DNA of 64,000 nucleotides from Anthostomella pinea (GCA_963556695.1 CAUWAG010000013.1:1-64000); one strand, 5' to 3'. Shown: positions 52,949-64,000, counted from the first letter of the stretch. Made by a program: numbers and translations. Notes: generated by a model not told the origin, from the sequence alone.

Positions 52949-54076
52949 ATGGCAGCTGGTCAAGGGTCTTCCGGTGTTAACTACACGAGAAATGGCCTCA
53001 CGTGGAGCGATGCTGTCCGAATGAACGAAATTCAGGTCGTCGGGACGCATAACAACTACCACCTGGAGTCGCCTCCCGAGGCAAAGGAAGTGCAGGCCGA
53101 GTTGCTCGACGATGTCATCAATTACTACTATTCACACGCCGCGCTCGACGTCCAGGCATCCTACCAATCGGTGCGCAGCTTTGAGCTGGACATATTTGCC
53201 GATCCCGAAGGCGGCAGATATGCCCAGCCACTGGTGGTCACAAGGTCCAAGACTGAACTGCCACTGCAGGAAGTGATGAACCGGCCAGACACCAAAGTGC
53301 TCCACGTCGCGGATGCTGATGTCTGGACGACCTGCCACACGCTGATGGAGGGCCTGACAGTCGTCAAGAAGTGGTCGCAAGCGCATCCCCGGCACGTGCC
53401 CATCCCGATCATGCTCGAATTCAAGACGGCCGAGACGGGCAGCGGCGGCGGCACCGAGCCGCTACCCTGGAACGACACGGCGCTCCTCGACGGCCTCGAC
53501 GCCGAGATCCGCTCGGTGTTCTCGCCGTCGGAGCTCATCACGGCCGATGACCTGAAGCGCGACAACCTCACGCTCGAGGAGTCGGTCCTGCAACACGGCT
53601 GGCCGGACCTGGACTCGGCACGCGGCCGCGTCTTCTTCCTCATGGACAACAGCCCCGGACCGATCCGCGACGCGTACACGGCCGGGCGGCCCAACCTCGA
53701 GGGCCGCGTCGTCTTCACCAACTCGGAGCCCGGCAACGCCGACTGCGCGTTCCAGAAACTTAACGACCCGCGCGGCGAGGCCAACCTGGCGAATATCCGC
53801 GCCCAGGTCCGGGCGGGCTATTATATGCGCACGCGCGCCGACGAGCCGCTGACGACGGTCTTGGGGAACGACACCACCTCCATGCGGGAGTCGGCTTTCG
53901 CGAGCGGGGCGCAGATCGTCAGCACTGATTTTCCCAGCTATGGGCCGAGCAGTCGATGGCATGTGGACTACGCGGTCAGATTGAAGGGTGGCAGGGCGGC
54001 GCGGTGCAATCCAGTCACTAGGAGGTCTAATTGTGATGGTCAAGCGTTGGAGCCGGAGGAGTATGTGCGCAATTGA
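52949..54076 (+). CDS. Ca2+-dependent phosphoinositide phospholipase C-like protein
   Basis: 375 residues, single exon. Landmarks of the PI-PLC-C1 group are VVGTHNNYHL near the N-terminus (catalytic His and Asn), SFELDIFADPEGGRY (acidic metal site), VLHVADADVWTTCHTLMEGL, VPIPIMLEFKTAE, GRVFFLMDNS and RVVFTNSEPGNADCAFQKLNDP, then YYMRTRADEPL and ASGAQIVSTDFP, closing the TIM-barrel. No signal peptide is visible in this frame, so either the protein is intracellular or a short leader exon is missing. The substrate (phosphoinositide or another phosphodiester) is inferred from the fold. Confidence 0.8.
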   Translation: MAAGQGSSGVNYTRNGLTWSDAVRMNEIQVVGTHNNYHLESPPEAKEVQAELLDDVINYYYSHAALDVQASYQSVRSFELDIFADPEGGRYAQPLVVTRSKTELPLQEVMNRPDTKVLHVADADVWTTCHTLMEGLTVVKKWSQAHPRHVPIPIMLEFKTAETGSGGGTEPLPWNDTALLDGLDAEIRSVFSPSELITADDLKRDNLTLEESVLQHGWPDLDSARGRVFFLMDNSPGPIRDAYTAGRPNLEGRVVFTNSEPGNADCAFQKLNDPRGEANLANIRAQVRAGYYMRTRADEPLTTVLGNDTTSMRESAFASGAQIVSTDFPSYGPSSRWHVDYAVRLKGGRAARCNPVTRRSNCDGQALEPEEYVRN

Positions 54077-54965
54077 TACCAACCGGGTTCTTGAAACCGT
54101 ATCGCTTCATAGAGCACCAGAAAGCAACCAAGGTATGGGTGAAGGCATCGCCTACCAAGGTTTACGAGCAGGCGTGGATCCAACGCGCGTCGCGATGCCA
54201 TGGCCCATGGCGAAAGCTATTGCTCTACCTCGACGCCAAATCTTGGTCCCATCGCTGTTGATTTAGGAAGGATTGCTTCTCGAAATACTTTTCGGGTATT
54301 TTCAGCAATATTCATAACTCCAAGCAGTGGTGCGTGCTGCACATGCTTGTAGGGCGGAATGTAGGGCGAACTCATCTGATGGTCGCTGAATGTGGGGCAG
54401 GAAGCGCGCTGTATCTTGGTTCTTGATCTCCGATTCTCCATCCGACAACCAGTCCAGTGTGTTTGTGCAAAGTGGCCGGAGATTGGACTCTGTCGCAACA
54501 ATATACAAGCAGACGGAAGGAATCCGACCGCACGGGGGCGGTCCGGGGATGTGCCCGCCACGTGAGATGCCCGGCATTGAACGGATGGATTGTGTTGATT
54601 CGCGTGACGCTGGTCCGGCAACCGACATGCTCTTCCCGCCTCGCTCTCGTTTGTGACGCAGGTTTGTGAGGCAAGTTTGTGATTGAAGGCAGGTTTGGTG
54701 TGCAAGGGCCGCTGGCCGGTGACCCGAAGCGGTGAGCGTCTGGTGGCCCATTCACCCTCCCTTCTTCTCTAGTGCTTGGCTGCAGTGCCAAGCGCCAAAC
54801 GGAAAACATCCTCATCATCGCCATCATCGTCAGGGCCCGTTTGCCAAAACCAGATGCTCGGTCACGGATACGGTTGAGCCAAGCTGAGGAGAGTTTAAAG
54901 TCAGACGACCCCAGCTGACTGTGTGTGCGCTTCAAGCTGTGCTATCTCACACATTCAGGGTCACC
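54077..54965. other. Intergenic
   Basis: About 0.9 kb. Overlapping open frames on the minus strand (54217-54935) have no recognisable motif. The end is the promoter of the GH3 gene. Confidence 0.4.
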
Positions 54966-57624
54966 ATGTGGTCGTCATTGGGATACATGTGCTTGCCCAT
55001 TCTGGCGCTTCCATATGTCTCGAACCGCGCCTTCGGATATGCACAGTCACCTCTAGTTTATCCCACCCGTAAGTTATCATCGTCGGCGAACTTGGAAAGC
55101 CGACAGATCAATGGCTGACGGTCATGGCAATAGCGCCAGGCAATGGAGCAGGCCGATGGGCCGATGCCTACGCCAGTGCGAAGGAGCTTGTTGGTTCAAT
55201 GACGCTGGAGGAGAAGGTCAACATCACGCGCGGCTTCACTGTCACAGACAACACATGCGCGGGCAATACGGGAACCGTGCCGAGACTTGGATGGCCCGGC
55301 TTGTGTCTCCACGATGCCGGCAATGGAGTACGCGCCACGGACCTGGTGAACTCGTATCCGTCAGCCATCCACGTCGGGGCCAGCTGGGATAGAAACATGA
55401 CGTACCAGAGGGGACTCTATATGGGTAAAGAGTTCAAGACAAAAGGAGGTAAGACTGGCCGTTGCAGCATCCACACCGATTCTCGAAGCCTGAACTCATG
55501 CCCCCGTAGTCAACGTTCTACTTGGACCGAACGCCGGCCCACTGGGCCGAACTCCTCTTGGAGGCCGGAATGTAAGTCACAGGAACCTTGGAGCCATCGC
55601 CGGTGTGACTGGGTCAAAGCCGCAACTGACGTGGGGCACCACAGTGGGAAGGTTTCTCCGTCGACCCGTACCTATCAGGTCAGCTCAACGCGGAGACCAT
55701 TATTGGACACCAGGATGCTGGCGTTATCGCGAATAGCAAGGTGAATTCGGACAAGCTCATGGTTCGAAGGTGAGAATCGCTAATCTCAACGCTTCAGCAT
55801 TTCATCGCGAATGAACAAGAGACCTTCAGACGGCCATACTTCGGGGTTGAGGCAGTATCGTCCAACATCGACGACAAGACCCTCCATGAGTTCTACTTGT
55901 GGCCTTTCATGGACAGCGTGAGAGCTGGTGTAGCCTCGGTCATGTGTTCCTACAACCGCATCAACAGCACTTACGCCTGCATGAACAGCAAGCTCATGAA
56001 CGGTATTCTCAAGACCGACTTGGCTTTTGACGGCTTCGTCCTTCTGGACTGGAATGCCCAGCACACCCTCAACAGTGCAAACGCTGGCCTGGACATGGTC
56101 ATGCCATCGGGCGGTTCCTTTGGTGCTAACCTGACAGAAGCGGTCCAAAACGGCACTGTCAGTGGAGACAGGGTTACAGACATGGCCACTCGGTTTGTGC
56201 TCCCTCGCCCCTTACAGCATGGCCCTAACGGTATGTTTCAGGATCGTTGCCGCGTGGTACCTCGTAGGCCAGGATGGTGACAAGTTTCCAACACCGGGTA
56301 TCGGGATGAAAAACATGACCCTACCGCACGAGCAAGTCGACGCTCGAGATCCGAACTCGAGACCAGTCATCATGGAAGGGGCAATAGCTGGGCATGTCCT
56401 GGTCAAGAATTCCGGGTCTCTGCCATTCCAGAAGAACCCGACAATGTTGTCTGTCTTTGGCTATGATGCGACCGTCCCCGCCACCAAGAACACCGACAAT
56501 ATGTTCCAGCTTGGCTATACCTCGTCGCCTGAAATGGGCCAGGCCGTGTTGGGTACCGAGGAACACTTCGACCAGGCCGCGAAGGGAGGCACCATCGTAA
56601 CGGGCGGAAGGGCTGCTGCCAATGCCCCTCCGTATATGAGCGATGTAAGGCAACCTGCTATCAGTATGCTTGCACAGTTATGCTGATAACGACATAGCCA
56701 TTGAGCGCAATTCAAAACCGAGCACGTGCTGATGGAACTTGGGTAAACTGGGACCTCAGCTCGTTCAATCCCGATGTCAATGCTGCGTCGGATGCCTGCC
56801 TCGTCTTCATCAACGCCATCGCAACGGAAGGCTGGGACCGAGATGGGCTTCACGACAACGCCAGCGACGCTCTGGTCCTGAACGTGGCCTCGAAGTGCGC
56901 GAACACCATCGTCGTCATCCACGCTGCCGGCATCCGCCTTGTTGACCAGTGGATTGAGCATCCCAACGTCACCGCGACCATCATTGCTCATCTCCCAGGG
57001 CAGGACAGTGGCGAGGCTTTGGTCAAGCTGCTCTATGGCGAAGCCGTATTCTCCGGCAAGCTGCCGTACACGCTGGCCAAGAACGAAAGCGACTACTCGG
57101 TGTATGCTCCGTGCAACCGCGCTCCGAACGACACGGACCCGCAGTGTGATTTTACCGAGGGCGTGTACATCGACTACCGCAGTTTCGACGCGAAGAACAT
57201 CACGCCTCGATACGAATTCGGATACGGGCTGAGCTACACCACATTCGCGCACTCTTCGCTCTCAGTCAGCCCCTCCACCCTCCCCGCAAGCGCCAAACAA
57301 TACCTTTCCAGTAGCGACGACCGTCTATGGGAGGTTGTCGCGGCAGTCGAAGCCGAGATCACCAACACCGGCTCTGTCGCCGGCGCGGAAGTAGCTCAGC
57401 TCTTCCTCGGCATACCGAACAGTCCCCCGCAGCAACTACGTGGCTTCGAGAAGGTGCTTCTGTCTCCCGGCGAGTCCGCAACCGTGCGCTTCGACCTCAC
57501 GAGGCGCGACTTCAGTGTATGGGATGTTGTCGCTCAGGGTTGGACCGTCCAGGATGGTGGTTACGATGTTCGGGTTGGGGCGAGTAGCAGGGACATCAGA
57601 CTGAAGGGCAACATCGAGGCTTAG
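54966..57624 (+). CDS. Secreted GH3 beta-glucosidase
   Basis: CDS join(54966..55068, 55134..55448, 55510..55571, 55645..55740, 55798..56192, 56242..56644, 56698..57624), 766 residues. All six introns are 49-73 bp with GT...AG, and each join is in phase. A hydrophobic signal peptide (about 1-24, [17 protein letters not shown]) is followed by the GH3 N-domain: [64 protein letters not shown], and the nucleophile block [11 protein letters not shown] (D276; most family members have SDW). The C-domain (SGSLPF onward) has [29 protein letters not shown] and [16 protein letters not shown] sequence. A fibronectin-III-like end ([26 protein letters not shown]) completes the usual three-domain enzyme. Role: cellulose or other beta-glucoside breakdown. 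Confidence 0.93.
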
Positions 57625-58605
57625 GATGCTTCTGTGTGTCTGAATGCGCATGGTCCTGCAGACCAGATCCCGATGGTATTCTAGAAGGGTACGTTGGCTT
57701 CGTGCCTGCCACGCCGTGATGGGCGGGATGATGATGATGCAGTGCCGGCTTGAGTAGAGATATAGCAGTCTTGCCAGCCATTTAGTGAAATTGGGTGGCC
57801 TTGAATCCGTTAGCAACCTTGTACCAGGATATGGTGATGAACTTGTGGTTTACAGCCATCCTTCATATGGCTCCATCATTTATGCTTCTGTCAACTCTTA
57901 AACAGTGATGCTACATTCGTAGTAATGGAATAAGCGCTAGCAACGTTTCGTGGTAGCAACATCTTTCGCAGCAGCAATCAACGACAACATCTTGTAATAA
58001 CAACATCTCGTGACAATAGCATCTCTTATAAAAGCAGCATGTTTCTTAAAAGTACAATGTGTTCCTAGCTACATACCTAGATTACAAAGAATTATAAAGT
58101 GGGCTATTGTATAAGTCGAATACTCTGAAAATAACAATTTTCTCACTTAATCACTTGATATAGGTGGCTGTCCGCAGGCGTTTTCCTGGAAAAATCAGCA
58201 AGTATTTGTTTTCATCTGCGAGCCACACCCCCCTTCCTACCAAACTTTTTCCCCATTTACGGTACCCCAGGCAACCTCGTTTCTACCAACCTGCACCAGG
58301 ATTTCGTTCCTCGCTAGTGACATACCTTCAAACAATCTGTAGGCCTTTCCGTTACCGCGGAATCAGATCTTCTGGTCTCATCACTCGTTAACACCTCAGT
58401 CACCTCCCACAAGAACTTCCAGCACAATTCAACCGAGTATCAGTGCCAATCTCGTCACCATCTGTTTTCCTTCTCACATCATACCGACATCAACCAGATC
58501 GGCTTTTCACACCTCGATATCCAAGTCGTGGGACCGAACGCAGGGCATTCTACCAGATGAAGACTGGCTTCTATTTACTGACTAAAGCCACCCACAGAGT
58601 TCACC
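57625..58605. other. Intergenic with degenerate minisatellite
   Basis: At about 57938-58045 a motif like CAACATCT-TCG-GACAA-AGCATCT recurs five to six times with drift. The remaining part is the 5' region of the MYND gene, with no other gene recognised. Confidence 0.4.
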
Positions 58606-59907
58606 ATGGTCTACGATTCATCGATCGCGCAGCGTCAGATGATGCAGGGCATTCAAAACCCCAAAGCGATACAGGAGGAGCTACGCCCATACTACGATGG
58701 AACCCTCTTCGGGAGACGCGGTCCTGCTCACCTGTTGGCAAACGACCCTGCGGTCGAGGAGCTCTGCGTCATGTGCAACCAGAACGGCGATATCCAATGC
58801 GAGTGTTGCAAGGCCACATACTGCTCGACCAACTGCCGAGACACCGACTGGCCGCTTCATGACCTCATATGCAAGCAGCTAGCTACCACCTGCGCGAATT
58901 CCAAGCGTCCCGAGGGCCACATCCGATACTTTCTTTTCCCGACCAAGGGTAAAAAGCCGAAGTTGGTGTGGATCAAGAACGACGATGATATTGCAGAGAC
59001 CGCCGTGCTGCGGGCCGATACAGATTTCACCCCTCGAGGCGCCTTCTGCGACATGATCAACGTGAACGCAAGCATGCCGCGGCGCCGCATCGGTAAAGTC
59101 TTGATTTGCAAGATGTTGGATCGCATCAAGCGTTCCGGCACGAACCTACCGATCAACGAGTCCATGATTCGTCTATCTTCCCTGGGACAGGCACGTGTCG
59201 AGCACGGCCCAGTCCTCGTGAAGGCCTACGTCTACTCCCGACTCAGCCCCCTTGACCCCCGGCGCAGCGACAGAGAAGACAGAGACGTGACCGCTCGCGA
59301 CTTCCGTACAGTGGTCGACTTTTTCCGCACCATGAAGGCGAATCCCTGCGTGGTCGACATCGAGCGTTTTCCACGAACGCATTACAACTGTGACATCTGG
59401 CCCGCGGTCAAACTCAACTGCCGAGAAGACTCCGTCAGATTCCGTCCCTTCGCGGAACTCGTGGACCAAACAGAGGATTCCGCAAGCCTAATCATCGAGA
59501 GGGTTCGCGTACCTTCGGTGTCGCTCTTCAGCCCTCGGCGACCGGTGCTCCGCGCAAAGCATCTCAGCCTCAATTGGATCTACGAGCTGTGCTCGACCAA
59601 TGTGGATATCCAGCCAGCATCGGGGGTAATCCAGAATGACATCTTCGCAGCTGCCATCAGCCCGGTAATGGACTCTGTACCCGCCCCTTCCAACCCTGGT
59701 TCCTTCATGATCATACACGAACGCGTTGTCGCGCTCGACTGCCTCCATGTCTTTAGGCTTGCAAGATTCCTTGCCTACAACGACCGCACTCTCCACATTC
59801 CAGTTTCTACCCTCACCAGGGCGGACTTCGAGCGATTTTGGAACACCCGCGAAATTACTGTTCCATCCGGCGTACCTTCCCCATACTCGCTCGAGGACGG
59901 ACACTGA
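58606..59907 (+). CDS. MYND-type zinc finger protein
   Basis: 433 residues, single exon. Residues 54-89 form a MYND finger: C54-x2-C57 (LCVMCNQNG), C65-x2-C68 (CECC), C73 and C77 (YCSTNC), H85 and C89 (LHDLIC). The remaining 340 residues (for example GAFCDMINVNASMPRRRIGKVLICKMLDRI, SLNWIYELCSTN, FRLARFLAYNDRTLHIP) form a conserved-looking domain of unknown function seen in lineage-specific fungal MYND proteins. There is no SET domain. MYND fingers bind proline-rich partners; any transcriptional role is an inference. Start ATG 58606 has ACCATGG context. Confidence 0.85.
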   Translation: MVYDSSIAQRQMMQGIQNPKAIQEELRPYYDGTLFGRRGPAHLLANDPAVEELCVMCNQNGDIQCECCKATYCSTNCRDTDWPLHDLICKQLATTCANSKRPEGHIRYFLFPTKGKKPKLVWIKNDDDIAETAVLRADTDFTPRGAFCDMINVNASMPRRRIGKVLICKMLDRIKRSGTNLPINESMIRLSSLGQARVEHGPVLVKAYVYSRLSPLDPRRSDREDRDVTARDFRTVVDFFRTMKANPCVVDIERFPRTHYNCDIWPAVKLNCREDSVRFRPFAELVDQTEDSASLIIERVRVPSVSLFSPRRPVLRAKHLSLNWIYELCSTNVDIQPASGVIQNDIFAAAISPVMDSVPAPSNPGSFMIIHERVVALDCLHVFRLARFLAYNDRTLHIPVSTLTRADFERFWNTREITVPSGVPSPYSLEDGH

Positions 59908-61284
59908 GTAGCCAAGAAGGGGCAGGGAGGTCTAGGGTGATGAGCAGACTCTCTGAAAAGGCAGTGCTGCACCTCTCAATGAATTCTGGGTGCGAAGTTC
60001 AGGGAACCATTCCTACTAGGCAGAAGGAATAAGGCGGACAATGACAGGTCTAGATGGGACGGCTACATACGAACTGCACAGGTCTCTCCCCGCAATTTCG
60101 AGATACCGAATCATGTTGTCCGGAATAGGAAAGCTGGAATAAGCCAGCTGGAATAAACAAGTCTAACTCAACAGGCTGCTGACGACGTTTATTCCGGCGT
60201 GCTTATGCCAGGCTCAGGAATGTCTCCTAACGACCACGAACCTCACCAATGGTATGCGAAGACCTCTAAGGGCTGAGTACAGAGAGGTCGTCTTCTATAA
60301 AATATCTCCACAAACCTTCCTCCATCTTGCTCGTGTAATGTGAACCGGAATAGCTGTACACTGAATCCCCATAAGTCTCCGCACACCACCCATCCAGCAA
60401 ACAACGATATATTCGTCGAATTAAAATAAGCACACCAAAATAAGCATTGGAAGTGGTCTATTACACCAGAGCTGCTTATTACTGTTTGCTTATTCCAGTT
60501 TTCCTAAAATTTCACGTGTGATCTGGAACCCTCCTAACATGGCGTGCGCGGAGACTTACGAGGGCTGCGTATAGCTACGCCCAACCACATCCCTGATACT
60601 CACAATCCATGAGCTGTATTCCACGTCCGCCCATCAATCCATGCCAGTGTCTAAGATGAAGGGGACGATCAAGTGGCTAGCTGATCTCCCGAGACCAAAC
60701 ACATTTATACTCCTCGACAGCTCTACAGCCAGGTAGCGATGGAGGCAGGCTTTGGATCACCCCTGTTGCCAAAGTTCTCTTCTACTAGTACATTTTGAAC
60801 CCGATTTTAATCACCGAAGACATCGTCGTTTTCATACCATGGTCACTCTAGCCTGCATGGCTCTGGGATCAGCACGGCTTGAATATGGGTATCTTTAGGA
60901 GCTACTTGTTGTACGCTTCTACCCTGGCCTAGCCACTGGTGCTCATGCTGGTGTGCTTTGATGTCCAGAGTTCAGCAACCAATCGGCAATCCTACCGGAT
61001 GGGCGCTTCCTGGGGATGTAGAAATGCAAGGTGGCTAAGCGGTCATAGCCACATTGCCTAGGAATGTACACTCCACATGTAAAGATGATAAGCAGGCCCA
61101 AAACCAACGTTTGTCTACCCTGAACATGGTAACTTAAGTACCTTACCTAGAACAATCGTGCTGCCCACATAGGTAGGTCACAGCTCCCGCCCCGACCTCG
61201 TGACGGCGAATCTCGACTAGCCGTGCGAGCGAGAACTTGCGCAGCTCTCAATATCTCATTGCGCAGTCAAATCCGATCCGCGGC
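59908..61284. other. Intergenic with a MITE
   Basis: No gene recognised. It holds the 377-bp TIR element at 60128-60504. The region just before the GNAT gene has TAGGTAGGT-type motifs. Confidence 0.4.
60128..60504. mobile_element. MITE-like element, 377 bp
   Basis: Ends GGAAAGCTGGAATAAGC and the complement of GGAAAACTGGAATAAGC, with TA directly outside both ends (60126-60127 and 60505-60506). Internal GCTTATT/AATAAGC motifs recur near both ends. There is no coding capacity. TA target and short TIRs suggest a non-autonomous Tc1/mariner-type element. Confidence 0.6.
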
Positions 61285-62073
61285 ATGTCGCTTGTCATCC
61301 TCCCAGTCGAACATGCGGATGTGAAGCAATGTATCGCCCTGCGCATCGCCAGTTTAGGCTCCCTCGTCATCGGCCGCTCACCGCCGTACCCAGGCTACAC
61401 CGAAGAGGCAGAGGCTTCCCTTCATCATGATCTCGACACCAAGCCGCCGTATGTGCGGCACCTGAAGGTAGTAGATACGGAGAGTCGCGGAGAGGTGGTG
61501 GCGTACGCGAAGTGGGAGGTCTACGAGCACGGCCGGCCAGATGCTGACCAGCTGCTGGCTCCGAGATCAGAGCCCGTCAAGCAGGTGGACCGCTTCGGGC
61601 CCCTGAGGCGGGCGGCGGACGCGTATTTCAGTCGGCGGAACGGCGAGATGGGAAGACGGCCGCATATTCGTGAGTCTACGCTGTCTTGATGCCCCCGAAT
61701 AGGCTCCGTACTGCTGGGAGTATACAACCCATAGTCAGACATTTTTGAGGTATTGCGTGTCCTTATGTCTGACACCCTTGCAGTCTTAGTGCTTCTCGTC
61801 ACGGCCACTCAGCATAGACGGCGTGGCGCCGGGAGTCTCCTGGTCCGATGGGGCACTGATCTGTCGGATGCTACAGGCCTTCCCTGCTATCTTCAAGCTT
61901 CTGAACAGGGACGGCGGTTGTATAGTCACCACGGATTTCAAGACATCGATACGGTTGAATTCGATCTTTCTCGGTATGGCTTGGAGGGAGTCGAGAGAAT
62001 GACCGAAATGATTAGGGCACCATCCCCTGGATTGGGGGAAAAGGCTGAGGGGGTGCAGCGCGTTGCTGCATGA
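61285..62073 (+). CDS. GNAT-family N-acetyltransferase
   Basis: CDS join(61285..61669, 61784..62073), 224 residues. The 114-bp intron starts GTGAGT and ends CAG. Splicing joins HIL to LVLLVTATQHRRRGAGSLLVRWG, creating the acetyl-CoA-binding motif A (Q/RxxGxG/A as HRRRGAGSLL). The N-terminal part (ILPVEHADVKQCIALRIASL) is beta1-alpha1 of the fold, and YLQASEQGRRLYSHHGFQDID is the usual C-terminal motif B region. It is a fungal group close to small-molecule or puromycin-type acetyltransferases; the substrate is unknown. An in-frame ATG 48 bp upstream is less conserved. Confidence 0.88.
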
Positions 62074-62251
62074 TCACAGGTGAGAGACTCGGTATGGGAT
62101 AGGCTATGTTGAGAGAAACGGCAGTGGCAATCACCTTGAAACACATGTCTGTTTCGCGTTGATCTCCATTTTCATGACCAGCCCAGTGAGTATATACATC
62201 AGCATTGTCCATTGCACGTCCGCTCCACAACACATACCCAGCCACCCTGAG

Positions 62252-63687
62252 CTACCCTTGCCTTGCCGGATCAAGAACGATCTTGTTATCCGCGATCTCA
62301 TCAATCTCGCCCATGATCTCTGGTGTCAGCTTGTCGAGGATCTCCAGACACTCGACGTTCTCGACGATCTGCTCGGGGCGGCTTGCTCCGGTGATAACAC
62401 TCGTCACATTTGGATTCTTCAAGCACCACGCAAGCGCCAATTGGCTCTGCGTGGCGCCCAGCTTCTCGGCGACGGTCTTGAGCTTCTTGCTCTTCGCAAT
62501 CTTTTCTTTCCACTGCAGATGATCCATATCAGCTACGACATTCGAAGAATAGACCAAGCTGGACACGAGTCGTTCGCACCATCACGCGAACGAGGACAGT
62601 CTTGGACCCATGCACGCCGCTTATGCCATAGGAAGGACAAGGATGTACACTACTCACCGAATCGTCTCCGTATGTTTTCCGCATACCCTCGCCGAAACCA
62701 TCCTTGCTCTCCGAGATACGAGAGCCCTCCGGCGGAGCGTCAGGCGAATCGTTGTACTTCCCACTCAGAAGGCCGAAAAACTGAGGGCTAAAAGTCGTGA
62801 GGCCAATACCGTAGCGCGGGTACAAGCGCTGGAAGTCGCCCTCGACCTTGTTCCGCATCAGAATGTTGTAGAAAGGCTGCTCGACGACGGGCGCAATCAT
62901 CCGCAGGTCCTTCGCGATGCCAATGGCCTCGGCGATCTCGTCGGCGCTCCACTCGGACGTTCCCCAGTACATGGCCATGCCGTTATCGATCACGTAGTTG
63001 AAGGCGCGGACGGTCTCCTCCATCGGCGTGAGGCGGTCGGGCCGGTGCGCGTAGACGATGTCGACGTATTTCAGGTCTAAGCGCTGGAGCGAGGCCTCCA
63101 GGCCCTCGATGATGTGCTTGCGGCTGAGCCCGTGGTTGTTCACCAGGATCTCCCCGTTGACGGCTCCCCAGTTGATCTGGTGTTTTTAATCATCGTTAGC
63201 AAACGCTCTTGAGGCCCCCATTCTAGGCCGGCGTGCCATCGCATACCTTGGTGCTAATGACAAGGTCACTCCGCTTCCAACCGAACTTCTTGATGGCCTG
63301 CCCCATCACAATCTCAGACTTCCCCGCCGTGTAGCTTGCGATCATTGTCAGCCCCAGAGCCGAACCGTGTCTGGCCATCTGATGTGCTCTCACTTTTCTG
63401 CCGTGTCAAAGAAGTTTATGCCGAGATCGTAAGCTTGCTTCATGCACTTGAAGGTCTTCTCTAAGCTCGTGGTCAGCCCGCGGCCAGAGGTGAAGGACCA
63501 CAGCTCTTACCATCCTCGACATGGCCGCCGAACCTAACATCAGCGCGTCAGCAAGAAAACACAATCAACACAATGTGAGAGCAGCCTACGTCAGCCATCC
63601 TCCGAGGCCAATTGCTGAAATGTGAAGGCCCGAGTTTCCAAGTCTCCGATAGACCATGCCGGTCTTTCTAGGTTCTTCCCACGCCAT
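62252..63687 (-). CDS. Aldo-keto reductase, Kv-beta-like
   Basis: CDS complement(62252..62512, 62658..63176, 63247..63334, 63394..63460, 63511..63533, 63590..63687), 351 residues. Every intron has GT...AG and each join is in phase; exon 2 is only 23 nt. From ATG 63687 the protein reads EEPRKTGMVYRRLGNSGLHISAIGLGGWLTFGG, then GINFFDTAENYTAGKSEIVMG (catalytic Asp and Tyr), RSDLVISTKINWG (catalytic Lys), DIVYAHRPD (His), YWGTSEWSADEI, and at the end SQLALAWCLKNPNVTSVITGASRPEQIVENV (NADPH site). Length and motifs match the voltage-gated potassium channel beta-subunit subgroup, which in fungi are NADPH-dependent carbonyl reductases. Confidence 0.92.
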
Positions 63688-64000
63688 GGTTTCAGATATC
63701 CCTCTCGAACTATTGCTCTGCTATTCGGAGTAACAAGAAGAAGAGTTCGGATATCATGCAAGAGCTCTCCAAATGTGCCCCTCACCTACCCCCTCACCAC
63801 TGCTGACCAGGTGTTCGGATGGACATCTGCCGAAACAGCCTCGGCCGCGGTCGAGTGGGGATGTTGGGATGTGGTCGAGCACGACATCGAGAGCGGAGTC
63901 CGGGTCGCCCAATCATGACAATGTTGAGAAATGGAATCGGCCTTTTCAGAGGTGGGCAAGCCGATATGTCGGCATTGCCCGTACAGCTGAGCGAAAATAA
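63688..64000. other. Right edge, upstream of aldo-keto reductase
   Basis: Promoter side of the aldo-keto reductase. Open frames here are short and unrecognised. Confidence 0.4.

Noticed and set aside
53462..54082. Antisense ORF opposite the PI-PLC-like gene
   Set aside because: Repetitive Arg/Ala/Val composition typical of a shadow frame in GC-rich coding DNA.
54217..54935. Overlapping minus-strand ORFs upstream of the GH3 gene
   Set aside because: Three frames open over the same stretch without motifs; more likely chance than genes.
56515..57252. 245-codon antisense ORF opposite the GH3 gene
   Set aside because: Shadow of the GH3 coding frame; no domain recognised.

Overview
The window looks like nuclear DNA of a filamentous ascomycete (Pezizomycotina). 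Host genes carry short introns of about 50-140 bp with GT...AG ends and ctaac/ctgac-like branch sites. The gene families are typical of these fungi: a HET-domain protein, Zn2Cys6 factor, non-reducing PKS remnant, LysM protein, GH3 glucosidase, DHA14-type MFS, VIT-vWA protein and pogo/Fot1 and Tc1 transposons. A short CCCTAA tract matches the usual telomere repeat of these fungi. Several AT-rich blocks and many in-frame stops explained by single C-to-T (or G-to-A) changes suggest repeat-induced point mutation (RIP) or a similar process. The species cannot be named from the sequence alone.

Layout. 0-4 kb: the 5' end of an LTR retrotransposon running off the left edge, then decayed ankyrin and F-box genes and an interstitial telomere repeat. 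4.4-12.3 kb: a LysM membrane protein, an SDR, a broken P450 flanked by a short direct repeat, an intact HET-domain gene and an ankyrin remnant. 12.5-14.5 kb: a nearly complete Fot1/pogo transposon with long TIRs and one premature stop. 15-21.3 kb: a broken APH-family gene, then a 4-kb segment carrying a dead AlkB-like dioxygenase. That segment is bounded by two inverted solo LTRs whose flanking 5-mers are exchanged, which is the footprint of an LTR-mediated inversion. One end abuts a small secreted protein gene. 21.7-23.3 kb: an unknown gene and an AT-rich TIR element holding a solo LTR.

24.3-32.9 kb is a quiet block of intact genes: a VIT-vWA protein, a PEBP, a Bin3-type methyltransferase, a RING-like protein and a four-helix MARVEL/Nce102-like membrane protein. 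The VIT-vWA protein is the most striking object here. It begins with the histone H3 N-terminus (ARTKQTAR, then GG) and about 700 residues later carries the next part of the same tail (APRKQLASKAARK).

33.3-50.9 kb is the wreck of a polyketide cluster: the PT-ACP-TE end of a non-reducing PKS with several stops, a DHA14 MFS transporter, an apparently intact Zn2Cys6 regulator, and an O-methyltransferase. The 5' part of the O-methyltransferase (50.9-50.5 kb) and its 3' part (42.4-41.8 kb) lie on the same strand and are separated by an 8-kb nest of transposons and solo LTRs.

51.6-63.7 kb returns to intact genes: a DsbA-like thiol oxidoreductase, a Ca2+-dependent PI-PLC-like protein, a seven-exon secreted GH3 beta-glucosidase, a MYND-finger protein, a GNAT acetyltransferase and a six-exon Kv-beta-type aldo-keto reductase. 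A 377-bp MITE-like element lies at 60.1 kb. I saw no convincing tRNA, rRNA or CRISPR.
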